Origin: JBFWUW01 sp050247075
Lineage (GTDB): Bacteria; Planctomycetota; Planctomycetia; Pirellulales; JBFWUW01
Length of the DNA stretch: 46,878 bases
NCBI GenBank assembly: GCA_050247075.1
Contig: JBFWUW010000057.1
Coordinates: 1-46,878, forward strand
Direction of reading: 5' to 3'
The position numbers were made by a program, and so were the translations under genes. Positions 25,314-33,900 of this stretch are shown piece by piece. The notes below the pieces were generated by a model. That model was not told the DNA's origin. It searched no databases and was given only the letters and a program-made list of their open reading frames with translations. The number at the start of each line of letters is the position of its first letter. Position 1 is the first letter of the stretch.

Positions 25314-26441
25314 TCATGCCGACATGCCGCTGAGGTTGTTGGGTCCGCGATAGGGCGAAGCTCCTGAGTTCTCCAGGCGGCCGCGAAGCAAAACACTGTC
25401 GCCCGGCTTGACGTGCAGCCCCAGCAATTTGGGAAGTTCCCGCGGATGCCGAAAGGCAATTCGGCCCGAGCCGGGCATGCCGGCCTCGCGGGCACCATCC
25501 AACATTTGTTCTCCGCCACGTCCCGTGGCCAGCAAGCAATCGGCACCTGCCACCGTGACCGTGTCGGAACCTAGTTGGCGAAAAACCTCTTGTGTGTTTC
25601 GTTCGGGCGATGCATCCAACTCGCCGCAGACCACCACGCGCCGACCCGTCGTGGGGGCTTCTTGCAGGGCTTGCAGGCCCATCCGCAAAGCGTCTGGCGA
25701 GTGTCGCCATTCATTGGCCAGCACGGTTACTTCCGACCAGGCCTGGCCAGCCGCGACGGCGCGGTTATCCAGTTCGGCCAGACTGTCGGCCATGTTGGCA
25801 GGGGATATACCAAACACCCGTCCTACCGCCAAGGCCGATAAAACAGGATGCAGCAAGTGCCTTCCGCCCAGCGGTACGTGAAACCGCCGCCCTTCGAGGA
25901 CGAACTCCAATCCGGCGGCAGCATTGCGAATTTCGGTCGCGGCCAGGTCGCATTCGGACCCGCGTCCCACGCGGATGACTCTGGCGTTGGTGGCGGCTTG
26001 CCATTGTTTCAGCAGCCGGTCGTCGCCATCGACGATGGCCCAGCCGTCGGCCGGCAGCGATTCCAGCAGGGCGGTCGTGGCGGCGGCTTCGTCGGCCCGC
26101 CAGCCTTCCGCGCGAAGTGTTTCGTAGCGCTGCGCGACAACACCCACCCAGGGCGTCCGCCAGGCAGACAATTCCGCCACGTCCTGGGCTTGTTCGGCCG
26201 CCAGATCCACCACGGCATAATCATGGCCCGGTTCGACGGCAGCCAGAATCTGTTGCCAGCCGGTTGTTCGCTGGCGATCGCGAGTGAGCGTTACGCCGTG
26301 CAGGCTTTGTTCCAGAATGGCCGAGATCAACCGCGCGGTCGTGGACTTGCCAATGCTGCCGGTGACGGCCACCACCGTGCCATCGAAAGTGGCTGGCCGT
26401 GCGGGAATGGTATTGGTGGAAGCGTTCTGTTTCATGGACAT
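25314..26441 (-). CDS. MurF-like Mur ligase paralogue, truncated and eroded
   Basis: The product is 375 residues against about 450 for true MurF: the N-terminal UDP-substrate domain is missing and the protein starts near the ATP-binding domain. The P-loop is intact (AVTGSIGKSTTARLI, Lys32). The region that should hold the catalytic His and carbamylated Lys (canonical N-I-G-x-x-H-L-E followed by A-K-G-E) reads VVAQRYETLRAEGW and AAATTALLESLP, so both residues are absent. The C-terminal domain is recognisable (ANEWRHSPDALRMGLQAL matches the NDCYNANP-like region in position only; VVCGELDASPE; GDSVLLRG). It lies 54 bases downstream of the MurE-like gene, with which it is probably co-transcribed. 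A true ligase activity is doubtful. Confidence 0.78.
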   Translation of the reverse strand: MSMKQNASTNTIPARPATFDGTVVAVTGSIGKSTTARLISAILEQSLHGVTLTRDRQRTTGWQQILAAVEPGHDYAVVDLAAEQAQDVAELSAWRTPWVGVVAQRYETLRAEGWRADEAAATTALLESLPADGWAIVDGDDRLLKQWQAATNARVIRVGRGSECDLAATEIRNAAAGLEFVLEGRRFHVPLGGRHLLHPVLSALAVGRVFGISPANMADSLAELDNRAVAAGQAWSEVTVLANEWRHSPDALRMGLQALQEAPTTGRRVVVCGELDASPERNTQEVFRQLGSDTVTVAGADCLLATGRGGEQMLDGAREAGMPGSGRIAFRHPRELPKLLGLHVKPGDSVLLRGRLENSGASPYRGPNNLSGMSA

Positions 26442-26495
26442 TCGATCGAGTGATTTTTGGGCAAAGAAGGTACAGCGGATGGAACGGAGTTGCCG

Positions 26496-27992
26496 TTAGG
26501 CGGCCCGTGTGATGGGCCGGCGAAACGCCTGTTGGTACAGGCATTCGCAGACAACTTCGCGATCGTCCCAAGGATGCCGCTGCTGGCCGATGATTTGGTG
26601 GTCTTGGTTTCCCTTGCCGGCCACAAGCACGCAGTCGCCCGGCTGGGCTTGCGACAAGGCGTGGTGAATGGCTGCTGTTCGGTCGAGGATGATGGCCCGT
26701 TGGCCTTTGTTCGGAATGCCGCGGTCAATTTGGCGGCAGATCGCGGCGGGGCTTTCTTGACGGGGGTTGTCGCTCGTCAACACGATGCTCTCGGCATGTT
26801 GCGATAGCGTCCGGCCCAACCAAGGACGTTGCGATTCGCGGCACTCGCCTTCGGCACCGCAGACCACGATCAGCTTCCCACCCGTCAGCGGACGCAACTC
26901 TTGCAGTGAATTTTTGACGGCGGACGGCGAGCCGGCGTCGTCAACGAACGCGGCAAAGGGCTGCCCGCACTCCAGGCGTTCCAGACGGCCGGGAATACGA
27001 TGCACGTTTTCCAAGCCGCGGACGATCGCCGCCAGTTCAATTTCGTAGGCCAGGCCGATGCCGGCCGCCAGCAGGCAATGCCGCAGATTGCGTTGGCCCA
27101 CCAGGGTGGTCCGCACCGGCACGCTTTCGTCGCCGGCGTGCAGCAAGAACAACTGCTCGCTGGCGGATTGCTCCAGCAGGCTGGCGGTGATCTCGGCCGG
27201 TGCTTCCAATCCCACGGTCAAGGCGGGACCATGCAGCACCGACAGAATCGATTCGCTCGTTGCTCCGGTGGCTTCCAACACGGCCAAGCCCTCGGGCCGC
27301 ATCAGGTCCACCAGCCGCGATTGCAATAGTTCACCTTCGCCGGGGCTGTTGGGGTCGGAATTATTGCGGCCCAACTGGCCGGCGACGCTTATGACATCAA
27401 ACTCCACGCCCGACAGGGCCGACCGCCGCAAGGCGGCGGGCGAAATCTCGATCACCGCGTGCGAACATTGGTTGGCGGCCATGCGGCCCAACCATCTCGC
27501 CGCGGCCGTGGGACGGATATGGGCCGACTCCGGCGGGCAAGAATCGACGCCGTCGCAGTATCCAAGCGACCCCATGATGCCGGCAGCCAGGCCGCCTGCT
27601 TCCAATACGCTGGCCGCCAGATAGGCTGTCGTCGCGCGGCCCGTGCCGCCGGTAATGCCGATCGTCTTGAGCTGCTGGCCGGGTTGGCCCGCCAACGCCT
27701 GGCAAATTTGGGCAAAGGCTTCGTGCGTGTCGCGAACCAGGCAGAACGGCACGCCACACTCGACGGGCCGCTCCGTGACCACGGCACTGGCACCCGCCGC
27801 CACGGCGCGACGCACCTGGCCATGCCCGTCGCGATCGCCTTCGACCAGCGCGACAAACAGGTCGCCCGGACGGCAGCGGTTGGCGTCGGTGGAACAAGCC
27901 GCCAAGCGAATATCCGCCGTGCGGCCGAACTCGGCCTCGGGCAGAATATCGCGAAGACTGATTCCGCGGTGGTGTGTGGACCTGGCACGCAT
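26496..27992 (-). CDS. MurE-like Mur ligase paralogue with altered P-loop
   Basis: The product is 498 residues, full MurE length with all three domains. True MurE adds the third amino acid to UDP-MurNAc-dipeptide. Here the P-loop, canonical T-G-T-N-G-K-T-T, is TGGTGRAT (residues 114-121), with Lys to Arg119 and Thr to Ala120. The D-H-L-D-x-H segment is GRNNSDPNSPGE, and the carbamylated Lys position is Arg or Ser (LLQSRLVDLM). By contrast the substrate-recognition DNPR (408-411), RIPGRLERL and CRPGDLFVAL are kept. The active site is eroded while binding surfaces remain, so this looks like a substrate-binding or regulatory paralogue rather than a ligase. It is first gene of a pair with the MurF-like protein. 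Confidence 0.85.
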   Translation of the reverse strand: MRARSTHHRGISLRDILPEAEFGRTADIRLAACSTDANRCRPGDLFVALVEGDRDGHGQVRRAVAAGASAVVTERPVECGVPFCLVRDTHEAFAQICQALAGQPGQQLKTIGITGGTGRATTAYLAASVLEAGGLAAGIMGSLGYCDGVDSCPPESAHIRPTAAARWLGRMAANQCSHAVIEISPAALRRSALSGVEFDVISVAGQLGRNNSDPNSPGEGELLQSRLVDLMRPEGLAVLEATGATSESILSVLHGPALTVGLEAPAEITASLLEQSASEQLFLLHAGDESVPVRTTLVGQRNLRHCLLAAGIGLAYEIELAAIVRGLENVHRIPGRLERLECGQPFAAFVDDAGSPSAVKNSLQELRPLTGGKLIVVCGAEGECRESQRPWLGRTLSQHAESIVLTSDNPRQESPAAICRQIDRGIPNKGQRAIILDRTAAIHHALSQAQPGDCVLVAGKGNQDHQIIGQQRHPWDDREVVCECLYQQAFRRPITRAA

Positions 27993-28040
27993 GACACAGA
28001 GCCTCCATGCTCTGAGCCGCGAAATTCGCGCTAATTAGTA

Positions 28041-28074
28041 GTGAATGTCGAGTGACGAATGTCGAATGAGAAAG
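28041..28074. repeat. GAATGTCGAGTG dispersed repeat
   Basis: GTGAATGTCGAGTGACGAAT followed by GTCGAATGAG. The same words form the inverted repeat inserted in uvrA at 33029-33168. Confidence 0.6.
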
Positions 28075-28090
28075 TCGCGACGCTGGCTGG

Positions 28091-28125
28091 CCCTCACCCC
28101 GCCCCTCTCCCAGAGGGAGAGGGGG
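28091..28125. repeat. CCCTCTCC/GGAGAGGG palindromic repeat, copy 1
   Basis: CCCTCACCCCGCCCCTCTCC then CAGAGGGAGAGGG. The reverse-strand version matches the copy at 46161-46193 (CCCTCTCCCTCTGGGAGAGGG-type followed by CGGGGTGAGGG). Similar elements are widespread in GC-rich bacteria. Confidence 0.75.
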
Positions 28126-28423
28126 AAGTGCAGAACGCTCTTCGCCCCCGTGGGACGTAATTCGGTCGCCGCTGGGAGGATTTCCCTGCGGCATGACCGA
28201 ACCGTGTCCGGCACATGAATGAGGCGGGGATTCTCCGAAATTTCCTGTTTTCGTCAAGGCCGGTTTATGGGGAATCAATTGACGCAAGGAACGCTGGCGC
28301 AAGCAGTTGGCACAAACAGCCAACCCCGCGCTCGCCACCAGCGGTGAAAGCACCGGGTGAACAAAATGGTTTACAATCATCGCCCGAACGACAAAATGGG
28401 GCGTGTTCGGTTCTTCGTTCCCT

Positions 28424-28451
28424 TTCATCCTTCATCCTTCTGCCTTCATCC
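28424..28451. repeat. (GGATGAA)n heptad repeat, copy 2
   Basis: Plus-strand heptads TTCATCC, TTCATCC, TTCTGCC, TTCATCC, ending nine bases before the GTG start of the HTH-EIIA gene. Confidence 0.8.
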
Positions 28452-28460
28452 TTTCCAACT

Positions 28461-29168
28461 GTGGCCGAAGAAGACTTTAACTTGGAGTCGCTGGCCGTTT
28501 ACTTGCACCTGGAGCAGGGGCAGGTTTCGCGGTTGGCGGAGCGCGGCAATATCCCCGGACGCCGCGTGGGGGGGGGTTGGCGATTTCAGCCCGCCGAGAT
28601 CCACCACTGGCTCGAGGAAAGAATCGGAATTTCCGACGACGAGCAACTGGCGCACATGGAAGGGGCTTTGGAGAAAGCCGACCTAGGGAGCGAACAAAAG
28701 GTAGTGCGGGTGGCCGATCTGCTGCCGCCGGCGGCGATTGCCATTCCGTTGGCCGCCAAAACGCGCAGCCGGGTTATCGAGGGAATCGTCGATGCGGCCG
28801 CTGCCACCGGCTGGCTGTGGGATCCGGCCAAAATGGCCGCCGCCGTGCGCACCCGCGAGGAAATGTATCCCACGGCTATGGAGAACGGCGTGGCGTTCTT
28901 GCATCCCCGCCGCCCCCTGCCCGGTATTTTGGAACAGGGGTTTCTGGCCTTGGGACGGACCGACCGCGGCATTCCGTTTGGTGGTGGGCGCGGCGGGCTG
29001 ACAGATATCTTCTTCTTGATTTGTTCCGCCGAGGACCGCACGCACCTGCGCGTGCTGGCACGCCTGAGCCGGCTGGTGGGGCAGCCCGGTTTTCTGGCCG
29101 ACTTGCGTGCCGCGACAAGCGCGGCGGAAGCCCACGAGGTCATCGTGCGGGCGGAAGCGGAACTGTAG
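28461..29168 (+). CDS. HTH-PTS EIIA (PtsN-like) fusion regulator
   Basis: The product is 235 residues from GTG at 28461; everything upstream in frame is repeat DNA. Residues about 5-55 form an excisionase/MerR-like helix-turn-helix (NLESLAVYLHLEQGQVSRLA, then GWRFQPAEIHHWLEERIG). Residues about 85-230 match the PTS EIIA-2/EIIANtr fold, with the phosphorylatable His in ENGVAFLHPRRPLPG and later FFLICSAEDRTHLRVLARLS. Such fusions probably couple nitrogen- or sugar-type phosphotransfer to DNA binding or protein control. No other PTS gene is in the window. The pseudo-receiver gene follows after 14 bases, so the two are likely co-transcribed. Confidence 0.87.
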   Translation: MAEEDFNLESLAVYLHLEQGQVSRLAERGNIPGRRVGGGWRFQPAEIHHWLEERIGISDDEQLAHMEGALEKADLGSEQKVVRVADLLPPAAIAIPLAAKTRSRVIEGIVDAAAATGWLWDPAKMAAAVRTREEMYPTAMENGVAFLHPRRPLPGILEQGFLALGRTDRGIPFGGGRGGLTDIFFLICSAEDRTHLRVLARLSRLVGQPGFLADLRAATSAAEAHEVIVRAEAEL

Positions 29169-29182
29169 CAACCCGACACGCC

Positions 29183-29959
29183 ATGCAAACCTCCTGCCTG
29201 TTCATCGGTGACCGTGCGCATGGCGAATTTGTAGCGGCGGCGAACGATCTGGAAGCGCATGCCACCTCACGCTTTGCCGATTCCGTGGAGGCGGCGGTTC
29301 GCCTGCTTGCCACGGAGGACGAGGAACCAGCCTTGGCCATTGTGGCCCGCATTCGACCGGGCGACATATCGGCCAGGCAGATTGAGCGGTTGCGCCGGGC
29401 CGCGCCGTTAGCGCGGATCGTTGAACTGTTGGGGACTTGGTGCGACGGCGAACTCCGCAGCGGCCAACCGCTAACCGCTACCATCCGCGTCCCCTGCCAC
29501 TTGTGGCCCGTTTGGTTTCGCCGTGAAGTCCGGGACACCTCCCACCCAGGCTGGCCGGGCCCCGTCACCGCCAGCGCCGAGGAACGTCTGTTGGACCACG
29601 CGGCGGCGACGCCGCATCGCACGGGATTGATTGTCATTCGTGGCTGCGATACCGACGGCGCGGCCTGGCTGGCACAAGTCTGCCGCCATGCCGGCTATGC
29701 CACGGCGGGCTTGGAATCGACTCCGTCCGGCAGAATTGCCGGTGTCACCGCCGGAATCTGGCAGGCGGGTATTCGTTACGAACAACACTGGTCCGACCTT
29801 CGCACTCTGATCGCGGCCGTGGCACCCGCCCCGGTGGTATGCAGCTTGGGATTTCCCCGGCCCGAGGAGATCGACCGTGCGATCGCCTTGGGGGCCCGCC
29901 AGGTCCTGGCTCAGCCGTTGCTGGTGGAAGACCTGCTGGCGTCACTCCAGGCCGAATAG
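29183..29959 (+). CDS. Protein with two receiver-like domains lacking phospho-acceptors
   Basis: The product is 258 residues from ATG at 29183. An upstream open frame to 28577 is only a shadow of the EIIA gene. Two response-regulator-like alpha/beta halves can be seen: one opening SCLFIGDRAHGEFVAAAND with LARIVELLG, the other opening TGLIVIRGCDTDGAAWLAQV and ending RAIALGARQVLAQPLLVEDL, the usual end of a receiver domain. The Asp expected at the end of the third strand is not evident (AIVARIRPGD; PVVCSLGFPRP), so it would not be phosphorylated in the usual way. It probably acts as a binding partner of the HTH-EIIA protein. It converges on the amidohydrolase with an 18-base overlap. Confidence 0.65.
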   Translation: MQTSCLFIGDRAHGEFVAAANDLEAHATSRFADSVEAAVRLLATEDEEPALAIVARIRPGDISARQIERLRRAAPLARIVELLGTWCDGELRSGQPLTATIRVPCHLWPVWFRREVRDTSHPGWPGPVTASAEERLLDHAAATPHRTGLIVIRGCDTDGAAWLAQVCRHAGYATAGLESTPSGRIAGVTAGIWQAGIRYEQHWSDLRTLIAAVAPAPVVCSLGFPRPEEIDRAIALGARQVLAQPLLVEDLLASLQAE

Positions 29960-30727
29960 CTTCACGGCGTTGTCGCATAGAATCAGCCGCTTGTCGGTGT
30001 CGGACAGGTCGGCGTGGTCGATCCTGGCTCGTTGCACGGGGGCGAAGTAGAGCGGAGTGTCGGTGCCGAACAAGACGCGGTTGGCTCCGATCTGGCTTAC
30101 CGCCCACTCGATCAGCTTGGGCGTGACGGAACGGGCGCTCGACGTATCGGCGAAGACGTTGCCGTGGCGGCATTGTTGGATGGCACGCACCTGATGCGTC
30201 AGGTCGCCATGCCAGCCGCAGCCAATATGCGCCAGGATCAGCCGAACCTCGGGAAACTCATTGGCCAGCGGCACGAAGTCTTCCGCCAGGCTGTTCCGCT
30301 CGCTGCTGTGCGTCAGCACGATGGCCCGCCGCGCGGCCGCGAACTCAAAAATCGCCCGGCCATGTTCGCGAATAGGATAAACATGCTCTTCCGGATGAAT
30401 CTTGATGCCGACGCACTTGGGCAGCCGCAGCATTTCATCGGCCTGCTCGTAAGTCTCTGGCGTCAACGGATCGATCACCACGTATTGCAGCAGGCCTTCC
30501 GTCGCCGCCACGTCGCGGGCGGCCTCCACGTTGCCCCGCACGGGATCGCCACCGCCCCGTGGCAGCAGCGCCGCTAACGGCGAGACAATCGTCAGCCGCG
30601 TATTAGCCAGTTTGGCCCGGCGGACCACCTCTTCCGGCCCACCCGACATAAACGTATTGACCACGTCGCCCGGCCGGCCACTGTCGTAATCACCGTAATG
30701 GGCGTGAACGTCGATAGCGGAGATCAT
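29942..30727 (-). CDS. Amidohydrolase-2 family metal-dependent hydrolase
   Basis: The product is 261 residues. The ATG at 30727 gives a protein that opens MISAIDVHAHYGDY with the metal-binding H-x-H; an upstream 21-codon extension (NPKSKIENPKST) is encoded by a dispersed repeat and is rejected. Further metal or catalytic residues: the His in AIVLTHSSERN, the His in VRLILAHIGCGWHGD, and the Asp in VLFGTDTPLYF. This is the TIM-barrel amidohydrolase-2 group, which includes decarboxylases and lactonases; the substrate cannot be told from the sequence. The stop region overlaps the convergent pseudo-receiver gene. Confidence 0.9.
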   Translation of the reverse strand: MISAIDVHAHYGDYDSGRPGDVVNTFMSGGPEEVVRRAKLANTRLTIVSPLAALLPRGGGDPVRGNVEAARDVAATEGLLQYVVIDPLTPETYEQADEMLRLPKCVGIKIHPEEHVYPIREHGRAIFEFAAARRAIVLTHSSERNSLAEDFVPLANEFPEVRLILAHIGCGWHGDLTHQVRAIQQCRHGNVFADTSSARSVTPKLIEWAVSQIGANRVLFGTDTPLYFAPVQRARIDHADLSDTDKRLILCDNAVKLFGLE

Positions 30728-30730
30728 GGT

Positions 30731-30764
30731 TGATTTTGGATTTTCAATTTTGGATTTTGGATTG
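30731..30764. repeat. AATCCAAAATC dispersed repeat at the amidohydrolase start
   Basis: TGATTTTGGATTTTCAATTT followed by TGGATTTTGGATTG: three spaced units of TTTTGGATTTT type. It ends three bases from the amidohydrolase ATG (minus strand) and would encode the NPKSKIENPKS-like tails often seen in over-extended planctomycete gene models. Confidence 0.6.
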
Positions 30765-30879
30765 CCAGATAGGCGTGGCGCTGCAACCAAGACAATTGGG
30801 TACGCAGTGCGTTCACATTTCTTCCAAGCTATTCAATGGACACAAGACAGCCGCATCACGCTATATCGCAAAATCGTCT

Positions 30880-30907
30880 TTCATCCTTCATCCCTCATCC
30901 CTCATAC
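30880..30907. repeat. (GGATGAA)n heptad repeat, copy 3
   Basis: Plus-strand heptads TTCATCC, TTCATCC, CTCATCC, CTCATAC. The last heptad contains the uvrA stop codon (30902-30904) and part of its last codon. Confidence 0.75.
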
Positions 30908-33900
30908 CTTCTCCCCGATCTTGCCAACATGTTCCTTCACAAACCTGGCCAGGTCGCCTTGGGCAACGTCGTCGCTGGTGCGGAAGCGGAGTTTGATAAT
31001 GTCCTTTTCGGGACCGGGGACAAAGTCGCGCTCGGCGGCCAGGCCGGCCACGCGGCCCAGGGCAAAGTGCCCCTTGGGGCCGGTCAGCACCAATTCGATG
31101 GCGGCCGGGCGCTTGGTGTGCAGCGTGGCCCAAGGCTCGCGCTGTCCGCCCACCAGCATATGGACCACCTGTTGGTTGTTCCACAAGAACTGCCCTTTGG
31201 GGGCGGCTTGGGTCAATAGGCCGCACAGTTCCTCCAGCAGGTCGGTCTCCCACTGCACGCGTTTGCCGGGAGGAAAGCCCTTCCGCGAGAGATGCCATTT
31301 TTGCCCCAGCACTTTCCAGGGCATGATATCCTCGGGGTTCTGCCCGGCTTTTTCCGTATGCTTGCGGAAGCCGCCGATGGCCTTGTCGATGAACTCCCAA
31401 AAAGCCGGTTTGTCGACTTCCTCCAGCGAATGGACCGCCACCTGAATCTCTTGCCACGGCGGACGCAGGTTCTTGCACTTCACCCGCGGCTCGTTGCCGT
31501 ACACCGGCAGGTCGGGCAGCTCATTGAACGGTTTCAGCTCCAACTCGGCCAGCGGGTCGCCGCGGCGAAAGGTATTGCGAGCCACGCGGAACTTTAGTTT
31601 CAACAGCCATTGTTCGCCGGTGATGGCGTGCATGAACCAGCCGTCGGCCTTGCGCTCCGCCGCGATCTCGACCACGGTGCGGTTGTTCCACTCGGTCGGG
31701 CTGAACTCGCCTGTGTCTTGAATGCGGTCGACCACCTGGGCCAAGATGCGGCCATCCCAGCGGCACGGTTCGCCATTGCGGCCCACGCGATCGACCGTGT
31801 GCCACCGCCGGCCGTCCGCCTCCCACGGCATGCGGGTGTCGCGGCCAACCTCGCTGATGTCCAGGTCGGTCTCGCTAGCCGCTTCTAATTCCAATGCGTT
31901 GAAGTGCTTCCGCTCGGCAAACGGCCCGGCCTTCAGGACGTCTTCCAGCACTTCGCCCGTGTGCGAGCGCAACAGCGGCACGGCGGTTGGTGCCGGCTTC
32001 TTAACGGTGCCTTTGGCCGATTTGGCGGTCTTCTTCTTGGCGGCGGAGACCAGGGCCTTTTGCGCTTTCCTCCATTGCAGATGATGGGCGACCAGATCCT
32101 CCGGCGTGCCGGCGATGACCAGCCGGCCCCCTTCGTCGCCCCCTTCTGGTCCCATGTCGATGACCCAGTCGGCCGTCTTGATGACATCGATGTTATGCTC
32201 GATGACCACCACGGTATTGCCCAGATCGACCAGCCGGTTGAGCACGTCCAACAGCTTGACGAGGTCGTCGAAGTGCAGCCCGGTGGTCGGCTCGTCCAGC
32301 AGATACAGCGTGCGGCCGGTGTCGGGCCGCGACAATTCCGCCGCCAGCTTGACGCGCTGCGCCTCTCCGCCCGACAGCGTGGGGGCGGCCTGGCCCAAAG
32401 CCAGGTAGTCCAGGCCGACATCGCACAAGGTTTGCAACGTCTTGCGAATTTTGGGAATGTTCTCGAACAGTTTGGCCGCCTTGCCGCAAGACATGTTCAG
32501 CACGTCGGAGATCGACTGCCCGCGATACTTGACGCTGAGCGTCTCGGCGTTGTAGCGCTGTCCGCGGCAGACATCGCACTCCACCCACACGTCGGGCAGA
32601 AAGTGCATCTCAATCCGTTTCTGGCCGGCTCCCTCGCACGTTTCGCAACGTCCGCCGGCCACGTTGAAGCTGAACCGCCGGGCCGTGTAGCCGCGGACCT
32701 TGGCCTCGGGCAGGGCCGCGAAAAGCTGCCGGATCAGCTCGAACACGCCGGTGAACGTGGCCGGATTGCTGGTGGGCGTATTGCCAAGCGCCTGCTGATC
32801 GACCTGGATGACCTTGTTGATCTGCTCCACGCCCCGAATGGCCGTGTGGGCCGCTGGCGTCACCTTGGCCCGATGCAACACCTTGGCCAGCGCGTTGTAC
32901 AGCACGTCTTCGACCAGCGAACTCTTGCCGCTGCCGCTAACGCCCGTCACCACCGTCAAGGCACCCAGGGGAATGCCGACGGAGACGTTCTTGAGGTTGT
33001 TATGGCGAGCCCCGACAATTTCGAGGAAGTGTCGATTGCCGAGTGTCGAGTGTGGAATGGAAACAGAGGGTGGCTTTTTAGCCGCCGGCGCCGCTTTGCC
33101 CTTCTTGGTCCCCTTGGCCGGCTTCTTGCCTTCATTCGACACTCGGCACTCCGCACTCGACATTCCATCCATCCGCCGGTTCGTCGGCACGGCGACCGCT
33201 TTTTCGCCGCTGAGATAGGGGCCGGTGACGCTGCCGGACTGTTCGCTGACCTCGCCTGGCGTGCCGCGGGCCACGATGCGGCCGCCGAATTCGCCGGCGG
33301 CGGGACCAAAGTCCAACAGGCGGTCGGCACCGGCCACGACTTCGCGGTCGTGCTCCACCAGCAACAAGGTGTTGCCCAGATCGCGCAGCCGCTTGAGCGC
33401 CTCAATCAGCCGGGCATTGTCGCGAGGGTGCAGGCCAATCGTCGGCTCGTCCAATACGTACAGCACGCCGGTCAGACCGCTGCCGACCTGGCTAGCCAAC
33501 CGAATTCGCTGCGCTTCTCCACCCGATAACGTTGGCGCGCCGCGGGCCAGCGTAAGGTATTGTAAGCCGACATCGACCAAGAATTGCAGCCGGTTGCGAA
33601 CCTCGCGAATCAGCTCTCCGGCAATCTTGCGTTCCGAACCGGTCGGCTTCCACGCGTCGAACTGCTGAAACAGCATACCTAGCGGCAGACGGCAAAGCTC
33701 CTCCATCGTCTTGTCGCGCAAGCGCACCGCGGCGGCATCATCGCGCAGACGGCTGCCGCCGCAAGAAGAACACTCCACCTCGCCCACCAGGTGTTCCAAC
33801 TTGCCGCGGAAGAACGTCGAAAGCCGGCTGGCCTCGTCCAGCGCGGGGTACAAGCCTTTGTACTGAAAGCGAAACAGCGGGCGGCCCTCTTTTTGCTTCT

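Larger units (their letters stand above)
27993..28460. other. Intergenic region between divergent genes, repeat-rich
   Basis: No gene is supported. It holds three different dispersed repeats (28041-28074, 28091-28125, 28424-28451). A reading frame continuous with the HTH-EIIA gene runs through it from 28215, but its translation is repeat-derived and low in protein character. Promoters for the MurE-like gene and the HTH-EIIA gene must lie here; I see only a TACAAT near 28371 without a clear -35. Confidence 0.5.

Noticed and set aside
28577..29182. Upstream extension of the pseudo-receiver gene
   Set aside because: The region is the second frame of the EIIA gene; real similarity to a receiver fold begins at the ATG at 29183.
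31904..33529. 541-codon plus-strand open frame opposite uvrA, and a similar one at 34967-36457
   Set aside because: Both are antisense shadows of the UvrA ATPase domains, which are unmistakable on the other strand.
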